From assembly GCA_905160935.1 (NCBI GenBank), contig CAJHZI010000683.1:259501-323500 (forward strand): 64,000 nt of DNA, given 5' to 3'. Below are positions 29,389-39,384 of the stretch, piece after piece (positions within the stretch are counted from its first letter, which is position 1; the number at the start of each line of letters is the position of its first letter). The notes beneath the pieces were generated by a model. That model saw only the letters and a list, made by a program, of their open reading frames with translations. It was not told the origin of the DNA and made no database searches. The translations under genes were made by a program, and so were the position numbers. This stretch comes from Enchytraeus crypticus. Taxonomy: Eukaryota > Annelida > Clitellata > Enchytraeida > Enchytraeidae.

Positions 29389-32300
29389 GTGTCGGTGATA
29401 AACACAGTGGATACAAGTCATGACGACATGATTGTAAGTATTGTAACCATGACGACATGATTGTAAGTAGTGTAACCATGACGACGTGATTGTAAGTACT
29501 GTATATAAGTATAGTATAGTAAGTACTGTATATAAGTATAGTATAGTAAGTAGCGTTATGGTATGCCTTAGCATAACATAGTAAGTAGTGGTATGATGTG
29601 TCATAGCACAGCATAGTAAGTAGAAGTATGGTATGCCACAGTATAGCATAGTCAGTAACTGTAGTGTATCCATAAATACTGTACATTAGCAGACTATTTA
29701 TTAAATATTTAAAACAGTCTATAATTAATATAAAACAGTCATTATTTATGACAGTTTATGACAGTATGGCACGCAGATTGACTATGATTTATGACTGTTT
29801 ATGACAGCATGACACACAGCAAGACTATGTTTATGACTGTTTATGACAGCATGACACACAGCTAGACTATGTCTATGACAGCATGACGCACAGCTAGACC
29901 ATGTTTATGACTGTTTATGACAGCATGACGCACAGCTAGACTATGTTTGTGACTGTTTATGACAGCATGACGCACAGCTAGACTATGATTTATGACTGTT
30001 TATGACAGCATGACGCACAGCTAGACTATGACTTATGACTGTTTATGACTGTTTATGAGAGGATGACGCACAGCTAGACTAAGATTTCTGACTGTTTATG
30101 ACAGCATGATGCACAGATAGACTAAGATTTATGACTGTTTATGATAGCATGACGCACAGATTGGCTATGATTTATGCCTGTTTATGACAGCATGACGCAA
30201 AGATTGACTATGATTTATGCCTGTTTATGATATCATGACACACAGATTGGCTATTATTTATGTCTGTTTATGACAGCATGACGCTGAGATTGACTATGAT
30301 TTATGACTGTTTATGACAGCATGACGCACAGCTAGACTACTATGGCACACGGATGGCCACCTGCTCCTCTGACAGATCTGTGAAGATATTTGACGTGAAG
30401 ACGGCTCAACACATACTGCTCGCTGATCTGAGGGGGTGAGAAATTCTCGTGTTTTCTCTTCTTAGCCAGCGAGCCTAACTGTCTGCCATGTGTGGCTAAA
30501 TCACTGGCTGTGTTGTCAGTCTGTTTCATTCTAGCAGACTTCTATGGCCATGACTTTACGTGAGACTAAATTATATGTATTATATCTTTGTCACTGACAT
30601 TGCTTTTGAGTGAGGAAACTGACGTTAACCTTAGCTTTACCAGCTTTATATTGGTGCCATAAATAGCAAAGATTTGGTTAATCATCGAGAGGATTGACTA
30701 GTAACCTTACGGGAACCTGCAAAGCGGTTTCGAAGACCGTTCACTTATGTTGACCTATGTGATGACCCATGTGTAGTCACGTTTGATGACCTATGTGACA
30801 CCTATGTGATGACCTGTGATGACTTACGTGTATAATAACCTATATGATCACATGTGACACCTATGTGATGACCTACATGTAGGCACGTATGATGTCCTAT
30901 ACGATGACCTATGTGTAGGCACGTTTGATGACCTATGTGATGATCTATGTGATGACCTACGTGTAGTCACGTTTGATGACCTATGTGATGACCTATGTGA
31001 TGACCTACGTGTAGGCACTTATTATGACCTATGTGATGACCTACGTGTAGGCACGATGGACCGGTGTGGCAGTTGGCCTGGGCTCACCCGATGTACGGCA
31101 GCATCCTAGCGACGTGTGGCTACGACAAGAAAGTCATCGTGTGGAAAGAAACGGGAGGAAACTGGGCGAAACTCTACGAGCACAGTTATCACGAGTCATC
31201 AGGTGACATTTAAATGTAGCACAGTTATAATTGTAGCACAGTTATCACGAGTCATCCGGTGACAATTAAATGTAGCACAGTTATCATGAGTCATCAGGTG
31301 ACAATTAAATGTAGCACGACTTTGCTACAACATTCAGACATTCACTGGACTGGCTATACGGAAAATGGACTAAATTGCCTAACGGTTTAAACATGTGGTA
31401 CTAAAAAGTGATAGATGTCAACATAGTTGATCAGTTCACTATAATGCGTGTTTACTTTTTAGGTTCATGAATCAATTGTCAATGGTTTAGGTGTTGCATC
31501 TAAATTTGCTTCCGATTTAACTTTAATTAAACTGCATTCTTTCCTTGCTAAGTCTTCTAAACGATGAGTCTTACCTAGAGATTCTAAATTGATCTGTTCT
31601 AATTGTTTGCTTCCTATTTGCTATATTAAGTGGGTTCAGCAGAGTTGTCTTTTTCTATTTTTAAACCTCTAAATAATATTCCCACACTTTCTAACATTTA
31701 TCTACATTTATAGCAGAATTTCCTTATTTGTTTTTGTCATCAGATTTCATTGCTATTTTTTGTCTTTTTTATGTTTCTTTTAAACTTGATGATGCAGTTT
31801 TACTATGTCATTTAATCATAGATATTTGATGACAAAGATAATGTAGATGCGTGTATGTATATATTTGATGAAAAAGATGACGTAGATGTGTGTATGTAAA
31901 TATTTGAATGACAATGGTAACCTGGATGTGTGTATGTGGCTGCAGTTAACTCAGTGTGCTGGGCGCCCTATGAGTACGGCCTGATACTGGCAAGTGGTAG
32001 CTCTGATGGCTCCATCATTCTACTCTCTAGCACTGGTTTGTATGCCACTGTTTAATTGTGTCATAATATAAATACAATCATTCAAACGTATCTACTAATG
32101 TAAATACAATCATTCAAACGTATCTACTAATGTAAATACAATCATTCAAACGTATCTACTAATGTAAATACAATCATTCAAACGTATCCACTAATGTAAA
32201 TACAATCATTCAAACGTATCTACTAATGTAAATACAATCATTCAAACGTATCTACTAATGTAAATACAATCATTCAAACGTATCTACTAATGTAAATAAA

Positions 32301-35300
32301 ATTAATTTTTAAAGATTTTGGATGATTGTATCAACTTGCAGGTAAAAAAATATATACTAGGGTTTCTATCTGATGATGATGAAATATCATTGCTTGTATA
32401 AACTTTCGTAATCTCTTATGACGTTTTCTTGCTGTTGCATTATGATAATCTGCCTGAAAATATTTGTATTGGATACTGTCCAAGTCTGTTTAATTCATGC
32501 TTGAATTTAAATTAGCTTACCTGATAAAGGAAAGTTTGATTTTGTAGATTTTAATTTTGTTTTAAAAAAGGTGCTATTTTAATTTAATTTTTTTAATGCA
32601 TCGTATAAATTCTGCTGCTGCTTGCAGGTACTGGTGTTTGGGAAACCAACAGAATAACTGCTGCCCATTCTGTATGTACTAGTGATTGAATCTATCTATT
32701 AATTAATTAATTAGAGTATTGAATCGATCAATTAACTAATTAATTAATTAAAATATTTAATACACCAATTAATTAATTAATTAATTAAAGTATTGCATCC
32801 ATCAATTAACTAATTAATTAAAGTATAAATTAACTGTCTTATGTATTTTGAAAGAATACGTTAAAGAATGGTAATTAAACTACTAAAATGTTCGTGCACA
32901 GAGCTTATTTATATTACACTTTGCACTTGCACACTTGATGGCTTGTGTGGTCAATATGAAGATATGATGAAAGATAAATATGAAAAGATAAAAGAAATTG
33001 TGAAGGAACAGATAAACAAATCTGTTGTCATGGTTCATTTTGATAAAAACATTTTTACTGGACAGCGGTTACTGTCGTATAATATCGGACACCGATTAGT
33101 TTATTTACTTATTGATTAGTTGCCCATTTTGCTTTATTTAGTGCTCGGCTGATTGACTGGTTGACGAATTGATGGATGGATTGGTTGATGGATTGATTGA
33201 TTGATTGATTCATGGATTGATTGACGAATTGATTGATTCATGGATTGATTGATTAACGGCTGGATTGATTGATTGGTGGTTTGATTTCAGAGTGGCTGTA
33301 ACGCGGTGAGCTGGGCCCCGGCTATTCAGCCATCAGTATCAGCGGGCGGAGACGACACGTCTAAACTCTCAGCCAAGCGTCTCGTCTCCGGGGGCTGCGA
33401 CAATCTCGTCAAGATCTGGAGGCAAGTCATTCCACGCTGCTAAATTACTGTCTGCCATTATCATTAATTAATAATAATAATAGTAACCTCTGACAATTTC
33501 TTATAGCGGTGTCATGGCTGGTGTACGGTCTTCTAAACCGCTTTACAGGTTCCTGGCAGGTTATTATTAATCCTTTTCCATGGTTAATCATATCTTTGGT
33601 ATTGATAGCGCCAATCGGTGGCGAGCTCTGATACAAGAATAACCTTCCATGGGCCCAAGGGGATATCCATCATTATTATTAGTTAATTATTTTCTACTTC
33701 ACATAATGTGCTTATAAGCCCTAATCTAGTTCCCACAACGAACTTTTTGCGCGTTAAGGTATTTCATATAACTTGCATCTAAAGTTTAATCTATTTTACT
33801 TGACAAAATCCAAGCGTTGGTTAGATCTTTTAAGCTTTAATCTATTTTTAAAAAGAGAAAAGAAAGAAAGGACATTCAGAAATTCGGACATTACGGATGT
33901 CAGAAAGGGCATTCGGTTAGTGAGCGCCTAGACTCCAGAAATTGCTACAAAAATTTAAACGAATGGAAAAGTCTCAAATAGGAGATTGGCTGATGATATG
34001 ATGTAGGACAGAGAGGATTTCAGGCAGTCTATTCGTTTCCTGACCCTAGTTAAACTGGGATTCAAGGGAAAATAATTGATTGGCTAATTCATTGACGTGA
34101 CTGATTGATTAAGAGAGTGAGTGATTAATTAGTTATTGATGGATTGACTAATGAACAGGGAGAACGGAGGGGAGTGGATGGAGGAGCAGAAGTTGGAGGC
34201 TCACTCCGATTGGGTGCGTGACGTCGCCTGGGCTCCATCTGGTGGACTCTTCAGAAGTGTCATAGCTAGCTGCTCTCAGGTGTGTACGCTATCCGTTTAG
34301 CAGAGTATTGAAGCGGTTTTATAAGGCTCTCAGCATACCTAAACCACTTTTTAGACTCTCTCGAAATGCTCAAAGAAATGATCCAATTAATTACGTTTAA
34401 AATCTTGTAATTGTTACTCTGGTAATATGGCAGCACAACCTGAAGAGACACAAAAGTTAAGTGAAAATCATGTAAAAATCTCTGTAGTGGCTGGATGGCT
34501 GAATGGATAACATGCTTGCCGGAGAATTAGGAGGTCGTCGTTTGAATCTCATCTGCCCAGTCTCTGATAATATCCATTTTGATACGTAAACTGACATCAA
34601 ACTTATCTTTTTGTAGCATTTTTTACGTAATAGAAGTAATTGTATGTATAGTTGCATTTTTCACCTAATAGAAATTTGTCACCAATAGTTTGTCACATTT
34701 GTCTCCTAGTTAGAACTAGTGCTAAAATTCTGCTGATATTGTAAAGCCCTCATAAGACTCGTATATGCGTTTATTACAGTTGATATCAGTTCTAAGTGCT
34801 CAGTGTTACAGTTGATTTCAGTTCTAAGTGCTCTGTGTTGTTGTGGATGTGTAACAGGACAAGCAGGTGTTCATATGGATGAACGATGGGACAGGAGCCG
34901 GGTGGACCTCAAAGCTCTTGCATGGCTTCCCTGATGTGGTCTGGCATCTCAGCTGGTCCGTCACTGGCAACATACTAGCAGTGTCCAGCGGTGACAACAA
35001 GGTACGCCATTAGTTCTGTATTACTGAGGAAGACAATGGGAAATTACCTTAAGAGTCACTGGTAACATACTAGCAGTGTCCAGCGGTGATCACCAACAAG
35101 GTACGCCATTAGTTCTGTATTACTGAGGAAGACAATGGGAAATTACCTTAAGAGTCACTGGTAACATACTGGCATTGTCCAGCGGTGACAACAAGGTACA
35201 CCATTAGTTCTGTATTACTGAGGAAGACAATGAGAAATTACCTTAAGAGCCGTGTTTTATGGTTACAGTTACCTGTGTGCTGATAGTTATTATGTAAGCC

Positions 35301-36130
35301 TTGCACTACAGAACTACATGTATTTCAGATTTTAGTGTTACTATATTGCTACAGATCTGATCATACACATACCACAAGCAGAACATATTGTGCAGCTTCC
35401 TTGTCTCAACTGTCGCATTTTTATTTTAGAAAGATTTTACCAGTATACTTAGAACATTTCTGGAGCTATGTCTGTGCCTGGGTGCAGAATAATACGAGCA
35501 AGTGCAGTGGTAGAAGTAACGTCCATATAAAGCGTTCAACAAATAACATACTGCTCTGAAACATGTATTTTCTGTTAATAGTAATAACTTGCGGTTTACT
35601 CTAAAATAATTGTTAGTTAGTACTTTATATTATTCAGATTACCTATAATGAGAAGATGATTTCAAAAGCAATTATACTTTTTTTTACATTTTTTTGCATT
35701 CCATAATGATATTGGAACTTAAAAGTTGTTTTGAGCCTATGGGTATATTATGTATTGCAGATGAGCCTATTGCTTGCTATATTATGTATTGTTGTATTTC
35801 ATGTGAAACTATTTGTATATTATGTATTGTTGTATTGTACATGTATTATGTATTGTTATATGGTAGGTGAACCTATGCGTATATTATGTATTGTTGTATT
35901 GCATCTGTATTGTATTATGTATTGTTGTATTGCAGGTGAGTCTATTGCTATATTATGTATTGTTGTATTTCATGTGAAACTATTAGTATATTATGTATTG
36001 TTGTACTGTATTATGTATTGTATTACGTATTGTATTATGGTAGGTGAGCCTATGGAAGGAGAACATAGAGGGTCAGTGGTCGTGTATCAGTAACGTAGTC
36101 AAGGGTCAGGGAGCTCTGGGCACCAGCTAA
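29389..36130 (+). CDS. SEC13: SEC13 (COPII coat / nuclear pore / GATOR2 WD40 protein)
   Basis: Nine exons: 29389-29433, 30320-30435, 31051-31202, 31946-32035, 32628-32671, 33291-33421, 34159-34279, 34858-35001 and 36044-36130 (TAA). They encode 309 residues; only the Met-bearing first exon is not located. All phases join. Recognisable SEC13 sequence runs from [15 protein letters not shown] through [104 protein letters not shown] and [20 protein letters not shown] to [15 protein letters not shown]. That is a six-blade propeller of near-normal length. Intron 6 is GC-AG (TGGAG|GCAAGT). Six junctions carry tandem copies of themselves in the flanking intron. Identity is secure. Confidence 0.95.
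29419..29498 (+). repeat. Triplicated SEC13 5' splice site
   Basis: The exon end plus donor (CATGACGACATGATT|GTAAGT) is repeated three times at a 29-base period (29419, 29448, 29477). The first is the real junction. The third has one change (ACGTGATT). Confidence 0.9.
29505..29660. repeat. Minisatellite shared with 20.1 kb
   Basis: AGTAAGTAGCGTTATGGTAT and CATAGCACAGCATAGTAAGT units match those of 20085-20450. Confidence 0.7.
29735..30345 (+). repeat. 43-bp array built from the SEC13 3' splice site and exon start
   Basis: About 13 copies of a ~43-base unit, TTTATGACAG|CATGACGCAC followed by AGCTAGACTATGATTTATGACTG. The last copy is the real exon start (encoding HDAQLDY). Each upstream unit therefore holds a decoy acceptor plus 18-20 exon bases. 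In the standard unit the decoy frame meets TGA within ten codons. Confidence 0.92.
30590..30652 (+). mobile_element. SINE S1, 3' fragment
   Basis: GTCACTGACATTGCTTTTGA and GAAACTGACGTTAACCTTAG, in SEC13 intron 2. Confidence 0.65.
30745..31056 (+). repeat. Array containing the SEC13 acceptor GACCTACGTGTAG|GCACG
   Basis: TGATGACCTATG units fill the end of the intron. Six of them carry a GTGTAG(G/T)CAC acceptor-like core, the last being the real splice site of the exon that starts GCACGATGG. Confidence 0.85.
31180..31320 (+). repeat. Repeated SEC13 5' splice site (HSYHESS|)
   Basis: CACAGTTATCACGAGTCATC plus AG|GTGACA and a TTAAATGTAG linker recurs at 31181, about 31236 and about 31277, with one shortened copy between. 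The first is the real exon end. Confidence 0.9.
31325..31440 (+). mobile_element. SINE S4, 3' part
   Basis: GACATTCACTGGACTGGCTA, then GCCTAACGGTTTAAACATG, then GTTGATCAGTTCACTATAAT, matching the 3' part of the 12.9-kb copy. Confidence 0.6.
32065..32298. repeat. 32-bp minisatellite in a SEC13 intron
   Basis: Seven almost identical units of AATGTAAATACAATCATTCA plus AACGTATCTACT. No exon bases are included. Confidence 0.95.
32690..32830. repeat. (TTAATTAA)n-rich tract
   Basis: Runs of ATTAATTAATTA and spaced TCAATTAACTAATTAATTA in the SEC13 intron before the GCNAV exon. A GATT-rich stretch follows at 33160-33285 up to the acceptor. Confidence 0.85.
33480..33660. mobile_element. Dispersed repeat, family G
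   Basis: GCGGTGTCATGGCTGGTGTA, GGTTCCTGGCAGGTTATTAT and TATTGATAGCGCCAATCGGT, in parallel with 10480-10680. Confidence 0.65.
33888..34078 (-). mobile_element. Dispersed repeat S2, near full length
   Basis: TCAGAAAGGGCATTCGGTTA, then CTCCAGAAATTGCTACAAAA, AGGAGATTGGCTGATGATAT and CCTAGTTAAACTGGGATTCA, reverse of the 10-kb copy. Confidence 0.65.
34487..34605 (+). mobile_element. tRNA-derived SINE, S1-like
   Basis: A box-like TGGCTGAATGGATAACATGC, B box-like CGTTTGAATCTC, and the ACTGACATCAAACTT end. It is in SEC13 intron 7. Confidence 0.55.
34960..35248 (+). repeat. Triplicated SEC13 exon end plus 5' splice site (95-99 bp unit)
   Basis: The last 42 bases of the exon (from GTCACTGGCAACATACTAGC to GACAACAAG), the donor GTACGC and about 50 intron bases are repeated three times (34960, 35055, 35154) with a few changes. 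Only the first is the real exon end. Confidence 0.95.
35725..36055 (+). repeat. Array containing the last SEC13 3' splice site
   Basis: Units of TATTATGTATTGTTGTATTG ending in (C/T)AG followed by (G/A)TGA(G/A)(C/T)CTAT recur near 35757, 35868 and 35935. The last is the real TAG|GTGAGCCTATGG at 36041. Confidence 0.8.
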
Positions 36131-39100
36131 CCTCCTCTTCCCATGCTTCTACTTATCACTATGAAATAACTCTTGAGAGTTCTTCTTTCCTACTCGTAAT
36201 TATGTTCAGTTGTTACCGTCTTTGCCTTCATCCTCGAATGATGAAACAGACTTTAAACCATTATTATTATTTTAGTTATTTAAATACGGGTTTAAAACAT
36301 CCAGGTTTTGATAAGAACTATTTGAGCAATGCATACTGAATCGCCGCCTGACTACTCTAAGTCTTCCGGCTGCTTCAGAGTATTGCCAAAGATGACTGCG
36401 TTAAATCAGTGAAAGCCTGTGCCAAGACAGGCAAAGGCATTATTACTTTTATTATTATTACTGCTACTGTAACTTAGGCTCGGGTATTGGTGTGGTTGTG
36501 GAGTTTATACCTATGTTATACAGCTGAGGTTATCCACTAGAACATAACCTAACAGAGGCAACCTTCCATGTTCCATTATACTTTCACCTTCCATTCTATT
36601 TCATTTCACAAGGGCTTCAAGGGAACTGATAGGAAGTGTCTCAGGAAATGTAATGTTTGACTTTTACAAGTGTATGAATTTTGATGTTTGACGTTACGTT
36701 TGATCAAAAGCAGCCGTCATCCTATATAACCCCCCCCCCCCTCTGTCTGGTCCATTATATGATGCAAGCTGTTGAATATTCATAAGAATAGTAAATTAGG
36801 CGAAGTAATAGAATTCTGTGGATTATATCTAAGTTGCCAAAATAGATAAATTAATTTGCTATTTTATTTTGCATTTTATGCATTGGTGAATTAAGAAAAA
36901 AGGTATTCTATAGACATATAGAAACAAGAAATAGATAGTCAAGCAGTATATTTTAATACATAGTATGATAGTATCACATGCATAGTCATATTTCGTTCGA
37001 TGCTTTTTAATCAAAACAGACCAAATACTATAAATCTACAGATTGATGATCGAGGGATCGGTGTGTTTGTTAAACAGAAGCTGTTGTATAATGATCATCT
37101 GTGAGGATATCTATCAGTTTATTTAATCATCAGACAGTTCAGTCTATTATACAATTCAGCCTATTATGATCCATGTTACCAGTACTCTGAATGCTATAGG
37201 TTTTACTCTCTGGTCAGATCTGCCGGGAATTGATCCCAGGACCTCAGGAATAGCTGTCTAGAATTGTATATGTCTATCTTCCTGTGTGTGTTTCATATCA
37301 ATCACTAGTCATATAGAAATGAAATTAATGTCACACGTCTCCATTCTTTTTAAACAACAATTCATTTGTACAACAGATTTTTGCCAATTGAAATGGTTTC
37401 AATATATCATATTCCTGAAAGATAAATGCTTTCAATGGACATTTCAACTTTCAATTTCATGATGTCTGCAGAGTCGCCTAGCGTCCACGTGAATGCACAA
37501 ATTCTTGTAATCCATTTGTTACGGAACTTCAACTATAAGAATCTGAAACAATTTTCATCTCGGGGAAAACTTTAGCAAGAATGAGGTATAGCAACTTAAT
37601 AGAAATTGAACACACTCATTTGATTGTTAATGCTGGTATATAATTATACAGTCGTTGAAACTGTCTCTATTGATCAGCAGAAATTGAAAATAGTCAAAAC
37701 ATCAGACTGAAACGAAAGATTAGGAGAAGCAGAAATCAGCAGTGTTACTTGAATACGACACATATACAATTGCATCTATTGCTCGACAAGTGCTTCTATA
37801 TCAAATTAGCATTAAATCAAAAACGATTTATTTCCAAAGAGAAAACTGTCAGTGAGACATTAGCATCATCACTATCAACATTGTAGTCCCCTTACGTAAG
37901 TTTAATTATGAAGAAACTTACAAACCTCCGCATATATTTTTCCTTAAAGAGATACATTTATTTCAGAAATGATACTCTTTATATTCTAATTTTTATTAGA
38001 ACTATTTAGTTCCAAATATAACTGTAATTTTCTACAAATGTAACTTTCTAAGAAAGCTCCTTTCTCAAGGTCCAGTTGAGAGGTCCGAGGTTCAATTCCC
38101 AGTGGTTCACGAATTTTACTGTACTTAATAAATTTCTGTGTGATATGAGTATTAGGATAACGGAGATATGTTCGTGAGTTTCCTGTACAGTTTCCCCAAC
38201 CCCCATCAGTCCACCTTTCATGTCTTATTTCGGCTCTAGTAGCCCCCCCCCACCTATCCCAATCCACTAGAGATAATACAATGATATCACAACATATAAA
38301 GCATGTGTAATTTGAGCGAGACAACAAAACATACATATGTAATAAAAAGAAGGAATGCCAGGGCATAGAGTAACAGTAGTAAGATATTTAAAATCTCAAC
38401 TTTATTAACTGAAATACTTTAGTTCAAGCCTATGAACCTAAGTCTGTTTAGTTCTAGTCTGTGAGTTTGTGGATTCAATGGAAGATGATGATGACTTTAG
38501 TTCAAATCTATTTAATCAATAGTTCCAGTCTATTTAATCAATGTAATTCTCTTCAGCAGCTAATGCCATACCCTCTCGTGATCCCTGGCGTTTTCTAAGA
38601 CCTGAGCATCACGTCTGCAGTTAATATGCGCAAACACTCATTTTTTATCGTATCATCTCAATCAGTCTCAGTCTGGAGGTCTAAAGCAGGTTTCATTTGT
38701 TGATATTAATAGTATAATATACTTTACAATCAAAACATAGATTTGAGAATTAAACCCTAAGCTAACATTTGTGTTAGTCAAGCAGTCAGTTAAGAGCTGC
38801 TTCGTCAAATCTAAAACAAAACTTTCAGAATAATTTCGAAGGGAATCAAAAACACTTATTGCCAGAATAGATGAAGCATGCGTTAACTGTTAGTGCTCAG
38901 TACATGAGAATATTGAAAAGCAAATAGCAGTATGTTCATATATCACTGTCATAAACATAACAAACACAGAATCAAAGTCGTGCAAAAGCGACAAGTGAAT
39001 ACACATTAAACAGCACACAACTGGACTTCCTAAATTATGACGAGTCGAAAAATTACCCCATTGAAACTTTACGCGTTACCTGCAGCGGATTAGCCGCATA

Positions 39101-39384
39101 TAACAGTGTAAAGCTAAATCTACATTTTTAAAAGCATTTTGTGACTTTTTGTGCTCTCAGTATATTATGCTCACACCCATCCTCTCTCAATCGACTTAAA
39201 CCGTTAAAGGCAAGAACAAGTACTTTAGTCTAAGACATTTCAGTCCTTTAGCTCATTTCCCCTTTACTTAAATATACACATAGAAGGCTTTGTTCGTAGA
39301 CATGACACGGCATATGTTAAGAGTTAAAGCTGAAGGTAAGCTCATCTAGAACTACATCAGTTGGCAAGTGATGATGTATGGCAG
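36131..39384. other. Gene-free stretch between SEC13 and thioredoxin
   Basis: A C-rich run lies at about 36730-36742. SINE-like pieces with B-box-like cores are at 37190-37250 (GGGAATTGATCCCAGGACC) and 38060-38110 (GAGGTTCAATTCCCAGTGG, forward B box). No coding signal is seen. Confidence 0.5.

Noticed and set aside
32868-33119. 83-codon open frame inside a SEC13 intron.
   Set aside because: Lies in a TAA-poor stretch between repeats, with no recognisable domain; SEC13 splicing is complete without it.
37986-38366. Minus-strand open frame of 126 codons containing EPLGIEPRTSQL.
   Set aside because: 'GIEPRTS' is the usual artefact of translating a tRNA-type B box (GGTTCAATTCCC) in a SINE; the rest has no similarity I recognise.
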